NCBI GenBank assembly: GCA_030431185.1
Contig: JAUIJO010000025.1
Location: 1-18,287 of the forward strand
Origin: Gammaproteobacteria bacterium
Lineage (GTDB): Bacteria; Pseudomonadota; Gammaproteobacteria; Xanthomonadales; Xanthomonadaceae
Reading direction: 5' to 3'
Length of the DNA: 18,287 nt
The notes under the pieces are model-generated. The model saw only the letters and a program-made list of their open reading frames with translations. It was not told where the DNA came from and did not search any database. Each line of letters begins with the position of its first letter. Position 1 is the first letter of the stretch. Shown piece after piece: positions 7,358-13,838 of this stretch. The position numbers were made by a program, and so were the translations under genes.

Positions 7358-7981
7358 ATGATCATCTCCCACCTGCACCGCTATGTGTTCGCCGCCATCC
7401 CCAAGACCGGGACGCACTCGGTGCGGCAGGCGCTGCGCGAGCACATGGGGCCGGACGACCTGGAGCAGGTCGGCCTGTTCGTCAACAAGCGCTTCCCGTG
7501 GCCCGAGCTGGCGGCGGTCTCGCATGGCCACCTCGGCCTGGCCCAGGTGCGGCCCTTCCTCGGCGAAGAGGCCTTCACCTCGTACCTGAAGTTCGCGTTC
7601 GTGCGGAATCCGTTCGATCGTTTCGTGTCCTATTGCGCCTTCATGACCCGGGCCGACGGCAGCTTCGAGCGCCAGCCGCAGGCCGTCATGCACCATGTGC
7701 TGTTCAAGTTGCGGCCGATGCAGCACGTCCTGTTCCAGCCGCAACACAGCTTCCTGGTCGGCGAGGACGGCGGCCTGCTGGCCGATGCCGTCGGGCGCGT
7801 GGAAGACATGCAGGCGTCCTATGACGGGATCTGCGCCCGCATCGGCATCCCGGCCGCCCCGCTGGGCCAGGTCAATGCCTCGCGGCATGCGAGTTACCGG
7901 GACTACTATGACCCGACCCTGGTCGACGGCGTGTCCGAACTTTACCGGCGTGACCTGGAGCTGTTCGACTACGCTTTCTGA
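7358..7981 (+). CDS. Sulfotransferase-family protein (PAPS-dependent type)
   Basis: Sulfotransferases move the sulfuryl group from PAPS to a hydroxyl or amine of a sugar, lipid or peptide. Both cofactor motifs are present in this 207-residue protein. AAIPKTGTHSVRQAL is the 5'-phosphosulfate loop (Lys16, Thr17, Thr19, Ser21). FAFVRNPFDRFVSY is the 3'-phosphate site (Arg83, Ser91). The overall pattern, with later VEDM and Arg/Tyr-rich segments, fits the Sulfotransfer_2 group that acts on carbohydrates and related acceptors. There is no signal peptide or membrane segment, so it is probably cytoplasmic. The ATG at 7358 is preferred; a GTG at 7349 in the same frame is also possible and neither has a clear Shine-Dalgarno. 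The hydroxylase gene begins 19 bases after its stop, suggesting a two-gene unit. The substrate is unknown. Confidence 0.85.
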   Translation: MIISHLHRYVFAAIPKTGTHSVRQALREHMGPDDLEQVGLFVNKRFPWPELAAVSHGHLGLAQVRPFLGEEAFTSYLKFAFVRNPFDRFVSYCAFMTRADGSFERQPQAVMHHVLFKLRPMQHVLFQPQHSFLVGEDGGLLADAVGRVEDMQASYDGICARIGIPAAPLGQVNASRHASYRDYYDPTLVDGVSELYRRDLELFDYAF

Positions 7982-8000
7982 AGATGCCCGCGAGCCCGAC

Positions 8001-8618
8001 GTGACCGACCAAGCCCCCAGCGACGTATATCCCAACCCGCGCAAGACCGGGTCCGTCCGGCGCCTCGGCATGCTCGACGTGGCGGCGCTGCGCGAGGCCG
8101 TGCTGGCGATCCCCGAAGCGACCTGGGACGCAGAGAACGCGGGCAAGCCCAATCGTTTCGACGCGCTGGACCGCACCCGGCACATCGTGTTCCGCTTCGT
8201 CGATGGTTTTCGCGACTGGCGCGGATCCCACGACCGGCCGCTGTGGCCCGAATGGCGCGCGCTGCTCGAGCCGGTGCTGGCCCGGGCCGTGGCACCGTAT
8301 GCGTACGCGCGCGCGGATTTCCCGCGGGTGATGCTGGCGCGGATGGCGCCGGGCGGGGTGATCAAGCCCCATCGCGATGCCAACCCGGCGGCCAAGTGGC
8401 CCCACAAGATCCACGTGCCGCTGCTGACCAACGAGCATGTGACCTTCTACGTGGACGGCGTGGGGTACCGGTTCGCGGAGGGCGAAGCGGTCGAGGTCAA
8501 CAACATGGGCGTCCATGCCGTGCAGAACGCGGGCGAGACCGATCGCATCCACCTGATCTTCGAGTACTTCGACCTCGACCAGCCGGACCCGGACTGGGTC
8601 CACCTCATCGAGTCCTGA
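8001..8618 (+). CDS. Aspartyl/asparaginyl beta-hydroxylase-like 2-oxoglutarate dioxygenase
   Basis: The family uses Fe(II), O2 and 2-oxoglutarate to hydroxylate peptide side chains, amino acids or lipids (LpxO and OlsC are relatives). The 205-residue product keeps the full active site: the facial triad KPHRDAN (His124, Asp126) and VHAVQN (His172), plus Arg182 in DRIHLIFEYF, ten residues after the distal His, where it would bind the 2-oxoglutarate carboxylate. IHVPLLTNEHVTFYV and the cupin-like EGEAVEVNNMGVH strand are typical of the double-stranded beta helix. No membrane segment is seen, unlike LpxO. The GTG at 8001 is the first usable start after the sulfotransferase stop, but its Shine-Dalgarno is weak. 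It is next to the sulfotransferase and convergent with prfC. Being an active dioxygenase is well supported; the substrate is unknown. Confidence 0.87.
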   Translation: MTDQAPSDVYPNPRKTGSVRRLGMLDVAALREAVLAIPEATWDAENAGKPNRFDALDRTRHIVFRFVDGFRDWRGSHDRPLWPEWRALLEPVLARAVAPYAYARADFPRVMLARMAPGGVIKPHRDANPAAKWPHKIHVPLLTNEHVTFYVDGVGYRFAEGEAVEVNNMGVHAVQNAGETDRIHLIFEYFDLDQPDPDWVHLIES

Positions 8619-8629
8619 GTCGCACCGGT

Positions 8630-8647
8630 GCCCCGGCGCGCCGGGGC
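8630..8647. terminator. Perfect GC palindrome between convergent genes
   Basis: The 18 bases GCCCCGGCGCGCCGGGGC are a perfect palindrome lying in the 29-base gap between the hydroxylase and prfC, ending one base before the prfC stop codon. It can fold as a 7-bp all-GC stem on either strand. No T-run follows on either side, so it is a hairpin of the kind often found after genes in high-GC genomes; a terminator or mRNA-end protector role is inferred. Confidence 0.5.
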
Positions 8648-10252
8648 TCAGTCGACCGACACCGCGTGGGCGTGCTCGCGGGTGGCGAGGAACTCGACGC
8701 CCGGCGCGCGCTCCTGCGCCAGCTGCAGGTTGACCCGGGTCGGCGCGAGATAGACGTACTCCCCGGCGGCGTCGACCGACAGGTTCACCGCGTTCTTGTC
8801 ACGGAACTCCTCGAACTTGCGCTCGTCGGCGCAACGCACCCAGCGGGCGGTGGCCACGTTGACCGGCTCGAAGGTCGCTTCCACGCCGTATTCGTCCTTG
8901 AGCCGATAGGCGACGACGTCGAACTGCAGCACGCCGACCGCGCCCAGGATGAGGTCGTTGCTCATCAGCGGCTTGAAGAACTGGGTCGCGCCTTCCTCGG
9001 ACAACTGGGCGAGGCCCTTCTGCAACTGCTTGAGCTTCAGCGGGTCGCGCAGCCGCGCGCGGCGGAACAGTTCGGGCGCGAAGTTCGGGATGCCGGTGAA
9101 CGACAGCTTCTCGCCCTCGGTGAACGTGTCCCCGATCGAGATGGTGCCGTGGTTGTGGATGCCGATGACGTCGCCCGGGTAGGCGGTCTCGGCGATCTCG
9201 CGGTCGCTGGCCATGAAGGTCAGCGCGTTGGCGAGCTTCATCTCCTTGCCGCTGCGCACGTGGAAGGCCTTCATGCCGGCGCTGAACCTGCCCGAGCACA
9301 CGCGCATGAACGCGACACGGTCGCGGTGCTGCGGGTCCATGTTGGCCTGGATCTTGAAGACGAAGCCCGACAGCTTCGACTCGGTCGGGCCGACCTCGCG
9401 GGTGGTGGTCTCGCGCGGCCGGGGAGAGGGCGCGTGTTCCACGAAGAAGTCGAGCAGCAGTTGCACGCCGAAGTTGTTGACCGCCGAGCCGAAGAACACC
9501 GGCGTCAGCTCGCCGCCGAGGTACTTGCCCAGGTCGAAGGGATGGGAGGCCCCCTCGACCAGCTCCAGCTCCTCGCGCAGCTCGGCCATCGTCGCGGCGC
9601 CGATCCGCGCCTCGAGCGCCGGGTCGTCGATCGAAGCGAAGATGGTCGAGTCCTGGCGCGTGAAGTTGCGGCCCTGCTCGAACAGGTGCACCTCGCCCGT
9701 GACCAGGTGGACCACGCCCTTCAGGCGCTTGCCCATGCCGATCGGCCAGGTGATCGGGGCGCACTGGATGCCCAGCACGCTCTCGACCTCGTCGAGCAGC
9801 TCGATGGGATTCTTGCCCTCGCGGTCGAGCTTGTTGATGAAGGTCATGATCGGCGTGTCGCGCAGCCGGCAGACCTCCATCAGCTTGATCGTCCGTTCCT
9901 CGACGCCCTTCGCCACGTCGATCACCATCAGCGCCGAGTCCACCGCGGTCAGCACGCGGTAGGTGTCCTCGCCGAAGTCGGCGTGGCCGGGGGTGTCGAG
10001 CAGGTTGACGATGCTGTCCTCGTAGGGGAACTGCATCACCGAGCTGGTCACCGAGATGCCGCGTTCCTTCTCCAGCGCCATCCAGTCGGAGGTCGCGTGG
10101 CGGGCGGCCTTGCGGCCCTTGACCGAGCCGGCCATCTGGATCGCGCCGCCGAACAGCAGCAGCTTCTCGGTCAGCGTGGTCTTGCCCGCGTCGGGGTGCG
10201 AGATGATCGCGAACGTGCGGCGGCGGGCGGCTTGGAGCGAAACATCGGACAT
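8648..10252 (-). CDS. prfC: Peptide chain release factor 3
   Basis: RF3 is a translational GTPase that removes RF1 or RF2 from the ribosome after peptide release. The 534-residue product matches the family length (about 527-534). The G domain is intact: P-loop HPDAGKTT (residues 19-26), switch I region EKERGIS (61-67), [14 protein letters not shown] (G3, His90 catalytic), and NKLDREGK (G4, 140-147). Domains II and III follow, with [16 protein letters not shown] and the RF3-specific [26 protein letters not shown] segment that sets it apart from EF-G and LepA. The ATG at 10252 precedes [19 protein letters not shown], the usual RF3 start, but no Shine-Dalgarno is visible. A consensus TATAAT lies about 45 bases upstream. 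It follows the M23 peptidase gene on the same strand. Confidence 0.97.
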   Translation of the reverse strand: MSDVSLQAARRRTFAIISHPDAGKTTLTEKLLLFGGAIQMAGSVKGRKAARHATSDWMALEKERGISVTSSVMQFPYEDSIVNLLDTPGHADFGEDTYRVLTAVDSALMVIDVAKGVEERTIKLMEVCRLRDTPIMTFINKLDREGKNPIELLDEVESVLGIQCAPITWPIGMGKRLKGVVHLVTGEVHLFEQGRNFTRQDSTIFASIDDPALEARIGAATMAELREELELVEGASHPFDLGKYLGGELTPVFFGSAVNNFGVQLLLDFFVEHAPSPRPRETTTREVGPTESKLSGFVFKIQANMDPQHRDRVAFMRVCSGRFSAGMKAFHVRSGKEMKLANALTFMASDREIAETAYPGDVIGIHNHGTISIGDTFTEGEKLSFTGIPNFAPELFRRARLRDPLKLKQLQKGLAQLSEEGATQFFKPLMSNDLILGAVGVLQFDVVAYRLKDEYGVEATFEPVNVATARWVRCADERKFEEFRDKNAVNLSVDAAGEYVYLAPTRVNLQLAQERAPGVEFLATREHAHAVSVD

Positions 10253-10296
10253 GCGGGCGGGGCGCGCGAGCGCCGGACGTCAGGTGCGGGCCGTGG

Positions 10297-10302
10297 ATTA
10301 TA
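10297..10302 (-). promoter_or_regulatory. Perfect -10 box upstream of prfC
   Basis: On the minus strand TATAAT (10302-10297) matches the -10 consensus exactly inside a very GC-rich gap, so it stands out. Nothing resembling TTGACA is found 16-18 bases upstream. The predicted start near 10290 would leave a leader of about 38 nt before the prfC ATG, letting prfC be transcribed apart from the M23 gene. Confidence 0.4.
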
Positions 10303-10341
10303 GGGCCTGCGGGCCGCCGGGGCCCATGCCGCCGCCCGTGT

Positions 10342-11274
10342 CTAGCGGGATTCGCTGAACCGCAGGACGCCCTGGGGGCCGCGCATGCGGAAGGGCAGCG
10401 ACTCCAGGCGCATGCCACGGTTGACCTGGACCACGAAGTGCAGGTGGGGCCCGGTGGTGAAGCCGGTGTTGCCCGACAGGCCGATGCGCTGTCCCGCCGC
10501 GACGCGCTGGCCGACCCGGACGTGCACGCCGCCGGCCTTGAGGTGCGCGTACAGGGCCATCGTCCCGTCGTCGTGCAGGATGCGGATGTAGTTGGCGCGT
10601 CCGGCGTATTTCTCCAGGCTCAGGCCGGCCTGGTCGAAATCGGACTCCACCTGCATGACCCGTCCGTCGCGCGCGGCGAGGACCGGCGTGCCGATCGGCG
10701 CACCGAAATCGATCGCATAGCGGTTCTGCGCGTCGGCATGGCTGAAGCTGCCTCCGTATCCCTGCTCGATGTCGAGCGCGCTGGTTTCCAGCGGCATCAG
10801 GTATTCCGCGTCCACGGGCGCCGCCCGGGGGTCGCCGGGCAGGCTGTCCATGCGCAGCTCGAAACTGCCGCCGCGACCCGTCTCGGCCGCGCCGAGCACC
10901 GAGACCAGGGCGCTGCCGTTCGCGGGGACCGTCGCGCGCGCGGGCAGGGCAGGGTTGCCGACGATGTTGTCGCGCTGGCTGAAATGCAGCATGACCTCGA
11001 TCGGGCCGGCGAGCGTGTTGTCGGCCCAGGCCAGGTACCGCCCCCCGTCGGCCTCCACCCGCAGGCGCGCGATCGCATCGGGTTCGGCCTCCACCGGGAT
11101 CTCGGTGACCCGCGTGGTGGGCCCGTCGGGATGGTGGTCGCCGTAGTGGGTGACGCCGTTGCCATCGGTCCAGCGATAGACCGTGCCCGCCTCGAGCGGG
11201 GCCGTCCATGCGGCCGCGCAGGCGCCCGCCAGGGTCATGCACAGCACGGGCAGGAGTGGGTGCCGGGAGCTCAT
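10342..11274 (-). CDS. Exported M23 (LytM-type) metallopeptidase with N-terminal DUF4124
   Basis: M23 enzymes are zinc endopeptidases that cut peptide cross-links of peptidoglycan. The 310-residue product has a signal peptide (hydrophobic 7-22, cleavage near residue 29). A DUF4124 module follows at once (TVYRWTDGNGVTHYGDHHP, about 31-50). Next comes a roughly 110-residue beta-rich domain that I do not recognise, then the M23 domain (about 170-290). All zinc and catalytic residues are present: His179 and Asp189 in SHADAQNRYAIDF, His244 in LYAHLK, and His277 and His279 in GPHLHF. It should therefore be an active enzyme and not one of the EnvC-type activators that have lost ligands. It acts in the periplasm. 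It lies 45 bases after the phytase-like lipoprotein gene and upstream of prfC. Confidence 0.92.
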   Translation of the reverse strand: MSSRHPLLPVLCMTLAGACAAAWTAPLEAGTVYRWTDGNGVTHYGDHHPDGPTTRVTEIPVEAEPDAIARLRVEADGGRYLAWADNTLAGPIEVMLHFSQRDNIVGNPALPARATVPANGSALVSVLGAAETGRGGSFELRMDSLPGDPRAAPVDAEYLMPLETSALDIEQGYGGSFSHADAQNRYAIDFGAPIGTPVLAARDGRVMQVESDFDQAGLSLEKYAGRANYIRILHDDGTMALYAHLKAGGVHVRVGQRVAAGQRIGLSGNTGFTTGPHLHFVVQVNRGMRLESLPFRMRGPQGVLRFSESR

Positions 11275-11319
11275 GTCAGGGGATGCCGGGTGCCATCGCG
11301 AGGGGAGCGCCGACCGGGC

Positions 11320-12441
11320 TCAGTCGGTGCAATTGTGCTCCAGCCCCAGGACCCGCGCGACCTCGCGCAGGTCGAAGGCGGTGATCGCCTTGTCGTCGTG
11401 CACCGCGTACAGCGCTCCGCCGGTGAAGGCGCGGGTGGGGGCGGCGTGCAGGGTGATGCCGTCGGTGTACGAGGTGGCGTCGCCTTCGAAGCTCCCCACG
11501 TATCCGAGCGTCTCGCGGTCGAACAGCAGGAACACGGTGAGGGGCGCGAGCTGGTCCACGGCGACCCAGTAGCCGTGGCCCTCGCGGCAGTTCCACAACG
11601 CGACGCCCTCGGCCTCGGCGCCGAACGTGGCGTCGGGCAGGCTCTGGCCGGTGTACTGGCCGGCCAGGGTGTATTCACGCAGGGTCGAGACATGCCGGCG
11701 GTCCTCGTCGGCGATCATCAAGCGGTCGTTGGCGGCGTCGCCGGCGATGGACTCGACCATGCGCAGGGCGGTGTCGGGCGAGGTGTCGCCGAACGCGCCC
11801 TGGTAGTCGGCAACCACGTGGCCGTCGTCGGGCGACAGGCGGACGTGGAAGCGCTTGACCCGTTCGTCCAGCTCGTCCCAATCCGGCACCTGGTCGTACT
11901 TCTCGCCGTACATGAAGCTGTCGGTGACGTAGGCGTCGTACTCACCCGGCTCGGTTTCATGCAGCCAGATGCCGTAGGGGCTGCGCAGCACGTCGGCGCC
12001 GAACGTGCCCAGCGGCGCGAAGCCGGGCAGGGAGAAGGCCTGCACGCGGTGGTTGTCGCGTTCGGCCACGAACAGCAGGTCGCCGATGACCGCGATGCCG
12101 TTGGGACGCTTGAACTCGCCGGGGCCGCTGCCTTTTCCTCCGAAGGCCTGGAGTTCGGCCCCTGTGTCCCCGTCGAACACATGCAGGCGGTGGCTGGCTT
12201 TGGCGGTGGCGATCACCCAGGTCGCGCCGTCCGGCGTGGGCCAGGTGGCCAGCGAGTCCAGCTCTTCCCCCTCCATCTCGTCGGAGACGAAGCTTTCCGG
12301 GATGTTGAGGGTGGGATGCGTGCCCGCCGTCGGCACCGCGCCACGGCTGCTGCCGGAGCTTTCGCGCTGCGGCGCCATGGAGCAGGCCGTCAGTACGGCG
12401 AGCAGGAAGCAGGTCGTGGTGCGTGTCAGTCGGCTGTTCAT
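11320..12441 (-). CDS. Beta-propeller lipoprotein, phytase-like with NHL-type repeats
   Basis: The 373-residue product begins with a lipoprotein signal: MNSRLTRT, hydrophobic 11-18, and lipobox LTAC with the lipidated Cys20. The rest is beta-propeller-like. ATWPTPDGATWVIATAKASHRLHVFD resembles the first blade of beta-propeller phytases, and GSGPGEFKRPNGIAV...ERDNHRVQAFSLPGF is an NHL-type repeat (about 103-141). The tail has TGGALYAVHDDKAITAFDLREV, again phytase-like. Acidic residues suited to calcium binding are frequent, but I could not match the phytase phosphate-binding residues one by one. It may hydrolyse phytate or another phosphate ester at the outer membrane, or only bind a ligand. 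The ATG at 12441 is chosen because it gives a perfect lipoprotein signal; the open frame continues about 100 codons upstream through the met promoter and riboswitch and is not real there. No clear Shine-Dalgarno is seen. Confidence 0.75.
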   Translation of the reverse strand: MNSRLTRTTTCFLLAVLTACSMAPQRESSGSSRGAVPTAGTHPTLNIPESFVSDEMEGEELDSLATWPTPDGATWVIATAKASHRLHVFDGDTGAELQAFGGKGSGPGEFKRPNGIAVIGDLLFVAERDNHRVQAFSLPGFAPLGTFGADVLRSPYGIWLHETEPGEYDAYVTDSFMYGEKYDQVPDWDELDERVKRFHVRLSPDDGHVVADYQGAFGDTSPDTALRMVESIAGDAANDRLMIADEDRRHVSTLREYTLAGQYTGQSLPDATFGAEAEGVALWNCREGHGYWVAVDQLAPLTVFLLFDRETLGYVGSFEGDATSYTDGITLHAAPTRAFTGGALYAVHDDKAITAFDLREVARVLGLEHNCTD

Positions 12442-12499
12442 CGTGAAGAAGTGTATTCGGGAAACCGCGACGGGTCTCGGGCCGGGGGATGATCCATTA

Positions 12500-12525
12500 A
12501 ATCGTTTCATCTCAATGAAGCGATT
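12500..12525. promoter_or_regulatory. Inverted-repeat operator touching the met promoter
   Basis: AATCGTTTCAT (12500-12510) and ATGAAGCGATT (12515-12525) are inverted copies with one mismatch, separated by CTCA. The right arm shares two bases with the TTGACA box, so a bound protein would block RNA polymerase at the met operon. The half-site order TTCAT...ATGAA is the reverse of the MetR pattern TGAA-N5-TTCA. An ArsR-family methionine regulator such as SahR is a candidate, but the repressor is not identified here. The site also lies upstream of the divergent lipoprotein gene and could affect it. Confidence 0.6.
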
Positions 12526-12552
12526 GACATGGCTTTCGCGACGGCGCAGACT
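12524..12552 (+). promoter_or_regulatory. Sigma-70 promoter of the met operon
   Basis: TTGACA (12524-12529) is a perfect -35 box. Seventeen bases later CAGACT (12547-12552) is a weak -10 that keeps the important A and final T. The predicted start is near 12559, just before the first riboswitch helix (12562), which supports the assignment. Confidence 0.65.
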
Positions 12553-12561
12553 GTGCGCCAT

Positions 12562-12684
12562 CCATCGAGACCGACCGAGGGACAGGCCCTTTGACGTCGG
12601 GGCAACCGGTGAGGCGAAAGCTTCGCAAGGTGCCAATTCCTGCGGTGATCCAGGGCGCGCAATCGCCCGGACGCCGGAAGATGG
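12562..12684 (+). promoter_or_regulatory. SAM-I (S-box) riboswitch aptamer
   Basis: The aptamer binds S-adenosylmethionine and lowers expression of methionine genes. All conserved parts are in order. P1 is CCATC (12562-12566) with GATGG (12680-12684). The P2/kink-turn region is GAGGGAC-AGGCCC followed by GGGGCAACC (12599-12607). P3 is GCGAA (12614-12618) with TTCGC (12622-12626). The hallmark AAGGTGCCAATTCCTGC covers 12627-12643. P4 is GGGCG (12653-12657) with CGCCC (12664-12668). It lies between the promoter and the metX-family gene. The class is clear from the GGCAACC and GGTGCCAATTCC blocks; cobalamin, SAM-II and SAH riboswitches do not have them. Confidence 0.93.
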
Positions 12685-12761
12685 TCGTGCCGTCTGGCCG
12701 GGATACCGGCGCAGGCGGGACGTCTGGCTCGATGGCCCCGTCATATCGGATTTCCGCCATG
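12685..12761 (+). promoter_or_regulatory. Probable translational expression platform of the SAM-I riboswitch
   Basis: No hairpin with a T-run is found here, so transcription termination is unlikely. CTCGATGG (12728-12735) is the exact complement of CCATCGAG (12562-12569), which contains the P1 5' strand. With a bulged A the pairing extends by two more G-C pairs (12571-12572 with 12726-12727). The same segment can instead pair ATGGC (12732-12736) with GCCAT (12756-12760), covering the start codon at 12759. A further CGG/CCG hairpin (12747-12749 with 12754-12756) lies inside that structure. GCCGG/CCGGC (12697-12701 with 12706-12710) forms a separate hairpin. No Shine-Dalgarno is visible before the ATG. 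The pairings are seen in the sequence; the switching order is inferred. Confidence 0.55.
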
Positions 12762-13838
12762 AGCCTTGCCCACACCTCCACCGCCGCGCAGACCCTCTCG
12801 CCCGCTCCGGCGTGCCACGCCAGCGACGCCTGCGTGGATGCCGACCCGGCGTCGCCGGCCGGTCCCCCCGCGTTGCGTGGCGAAGTGACGGTCGCCCTCG
12901 ACCTGCGCCATGCCGGCCGGCGCGAGGTCACCCTGCGCTACGAAAGCCTCGGCGCCGCCGGGCTGCCGACCTTGTTCGTCTGCGGTGGCATCTCGGCCGA
13001 CCGCCACGTCTCAGCGAGCACGCGCTTCCCCGCCAGCGGCTGGTGGCAGTCGCAGGGCGGCCAGGGATGCGCGCTGGACCCGGCCCGCCACCGGATCGTC
13101 TCGTTCGACTGGCTGGGTGCCGACGGCCGGCTGGACGTCCCCCTGGACCCCGCCGACCAGGCCGACGCCATCGCGGCCCTGCTGGACGTGCTCGCCGTCC
13201 CGCGACTCGAGGCATTCATCGGTTGCTCCTACGGTGCGATGGTCGGGCTGCAGTTCGCGGCCCTGCACGGGGACCGGCTCGCACGCCTCGTCGCGATCAG
13301 CGGGTTCCACCGCGCCCATCCCTATGCCAGCGCCTGGCGTGCGCTGCAGCGGCGCGCGGTCGCGCTCGGCGCGCTGCAGTGCGACGAGACGCACGGGCTG
13401 GGCCTGGCCCGCCAGTTCGCGATCCTGAGCTATCGCACGCCGGACGAATTCGATGCCCGCTTCGAGCCCGCGCGCGTCATCGACGGCCGCGTGCGCGTCG
13501 GCGCGGAGGACTACCTGGACCACTGCGCGGCGCGCTTCGTCGGCCGCAGTTCGCCCACCGCCTACCTGCGCCTGTCCGAGTCCATCGACCTGCAGGCCGT
13601 GGACCCCCGCCGCATCCACGTGCCGGTGACCGTGGTCGCCGTCGAGCAGGACCGCCTGGTCCCGCTCGCCGATGCGCAGGCCCTCGTCGACCAGTTGCCG
13701 GTCGCCGCCGACCTGCGCGTCATTGATTCGCCGTACGGCCACGATGCCTTCCTGAAAGAGGTCGCGGACATCGCCGCCATCCTCGGTTCGGCCCTCTCTT
13801 CCCCCGTCCAGACTGATTGCAAGGAGACTGCAGCATGA
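12759..13838 (+). CDS. metX: MetX-family homoserine (or serine) O-acyltransferase
   Basis: MetX-family alpha/beta-hydrolase enzymes activate the homoserine hydroxyl with acetyl- or succinyl-CoA, the first committed step toward methionine. In some Xanthomonadaceae, relatives are reported to be homoserine or serine O-succinyltransferases. The 359-residue product keeps the triad: Ser157 in GCSYGAMVG (nucleophile elbow), Asp298 in VEQDRLVP and His328 in YGHDAFL. FVCGGISADRH and VSFDWLGADG are the oxyanion and substrate regions. The elbow GCSYGA differs from the GGSMGG of typical acetyltransferases, which favours succinyl-CoA, but substrate choice cannot be settled by eye. The ATG at 12759 is chosen because the in-frame TTG at 12591 lies inside the riboswitch. 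Its stop overlaps the metB start by four bases. It is the first gene of a SAM-regulated operon. Confidence 0.9.
   Translation: MSLAHTSTAAQTLSPAPACHASDACVDADPASPAGPPALRGEVTVALDLRHAGRREVTLRYESLGAAGLPTLFVCGGISADRHVSASTRFPASGWWQSQGGQGCALDPARHRIVSFDWLGADGRLDVPLDPADQADAIAALLDVLAVPRLEAFIGCSYGAMVGLQFAALHGDRLARLVAISGFHRAHPYASAWRALQRRAVALGALQCDETHGLGLARQFAILSYRTPDEFDARFEPARVIDGRVRVGAEDYLDHCAARFVGRSSPTAYLRLSESIDLQAVDPRRIHVPVTVVAVEQDRLVPLADAQALVDQLPVAADLRVIDSPYGHDAFLKEVADIAAILGSALSSPVQTDCKETAA

Noticed and set aside
8243..10303. 686-codon plus-strand frame across the hydroxylase and prfC
   Set aside because: It is antisense to prfC, which has all GTPase motifs; composition is typical of a shadow frame.
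10438..12492. 684-codon plus-strand frame opposite the M23 and lipoprotein genes
   Set aside because: Both minus-strand genes have signal peptides and conserved motifs; this frame has none.
12562..12684. Cobalamin, SAM-II or SAH riboswitch
   Set aside because: The GGCAACC and AAGGTGCCAATTCC blocks with P1-P4 are specific to SAM-I.
12442..12744. N-terminal extension of the phytase-like lipoprotein
   Set aside because: It would run through the met promoter and riboswitch, and would bury the lipoprotein signal 100 residues inside the protein.
12591..12758. TTG start giving the MetX-family protein 56 extra residues
   Set aside because: The segment is the riboswitch and its platform; protein similarity begins after the ATG at 12759.
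12685..12758. Rho-independent terminator as the riboswitch output
   Set aside because: The hairpins present have no T-run after them.
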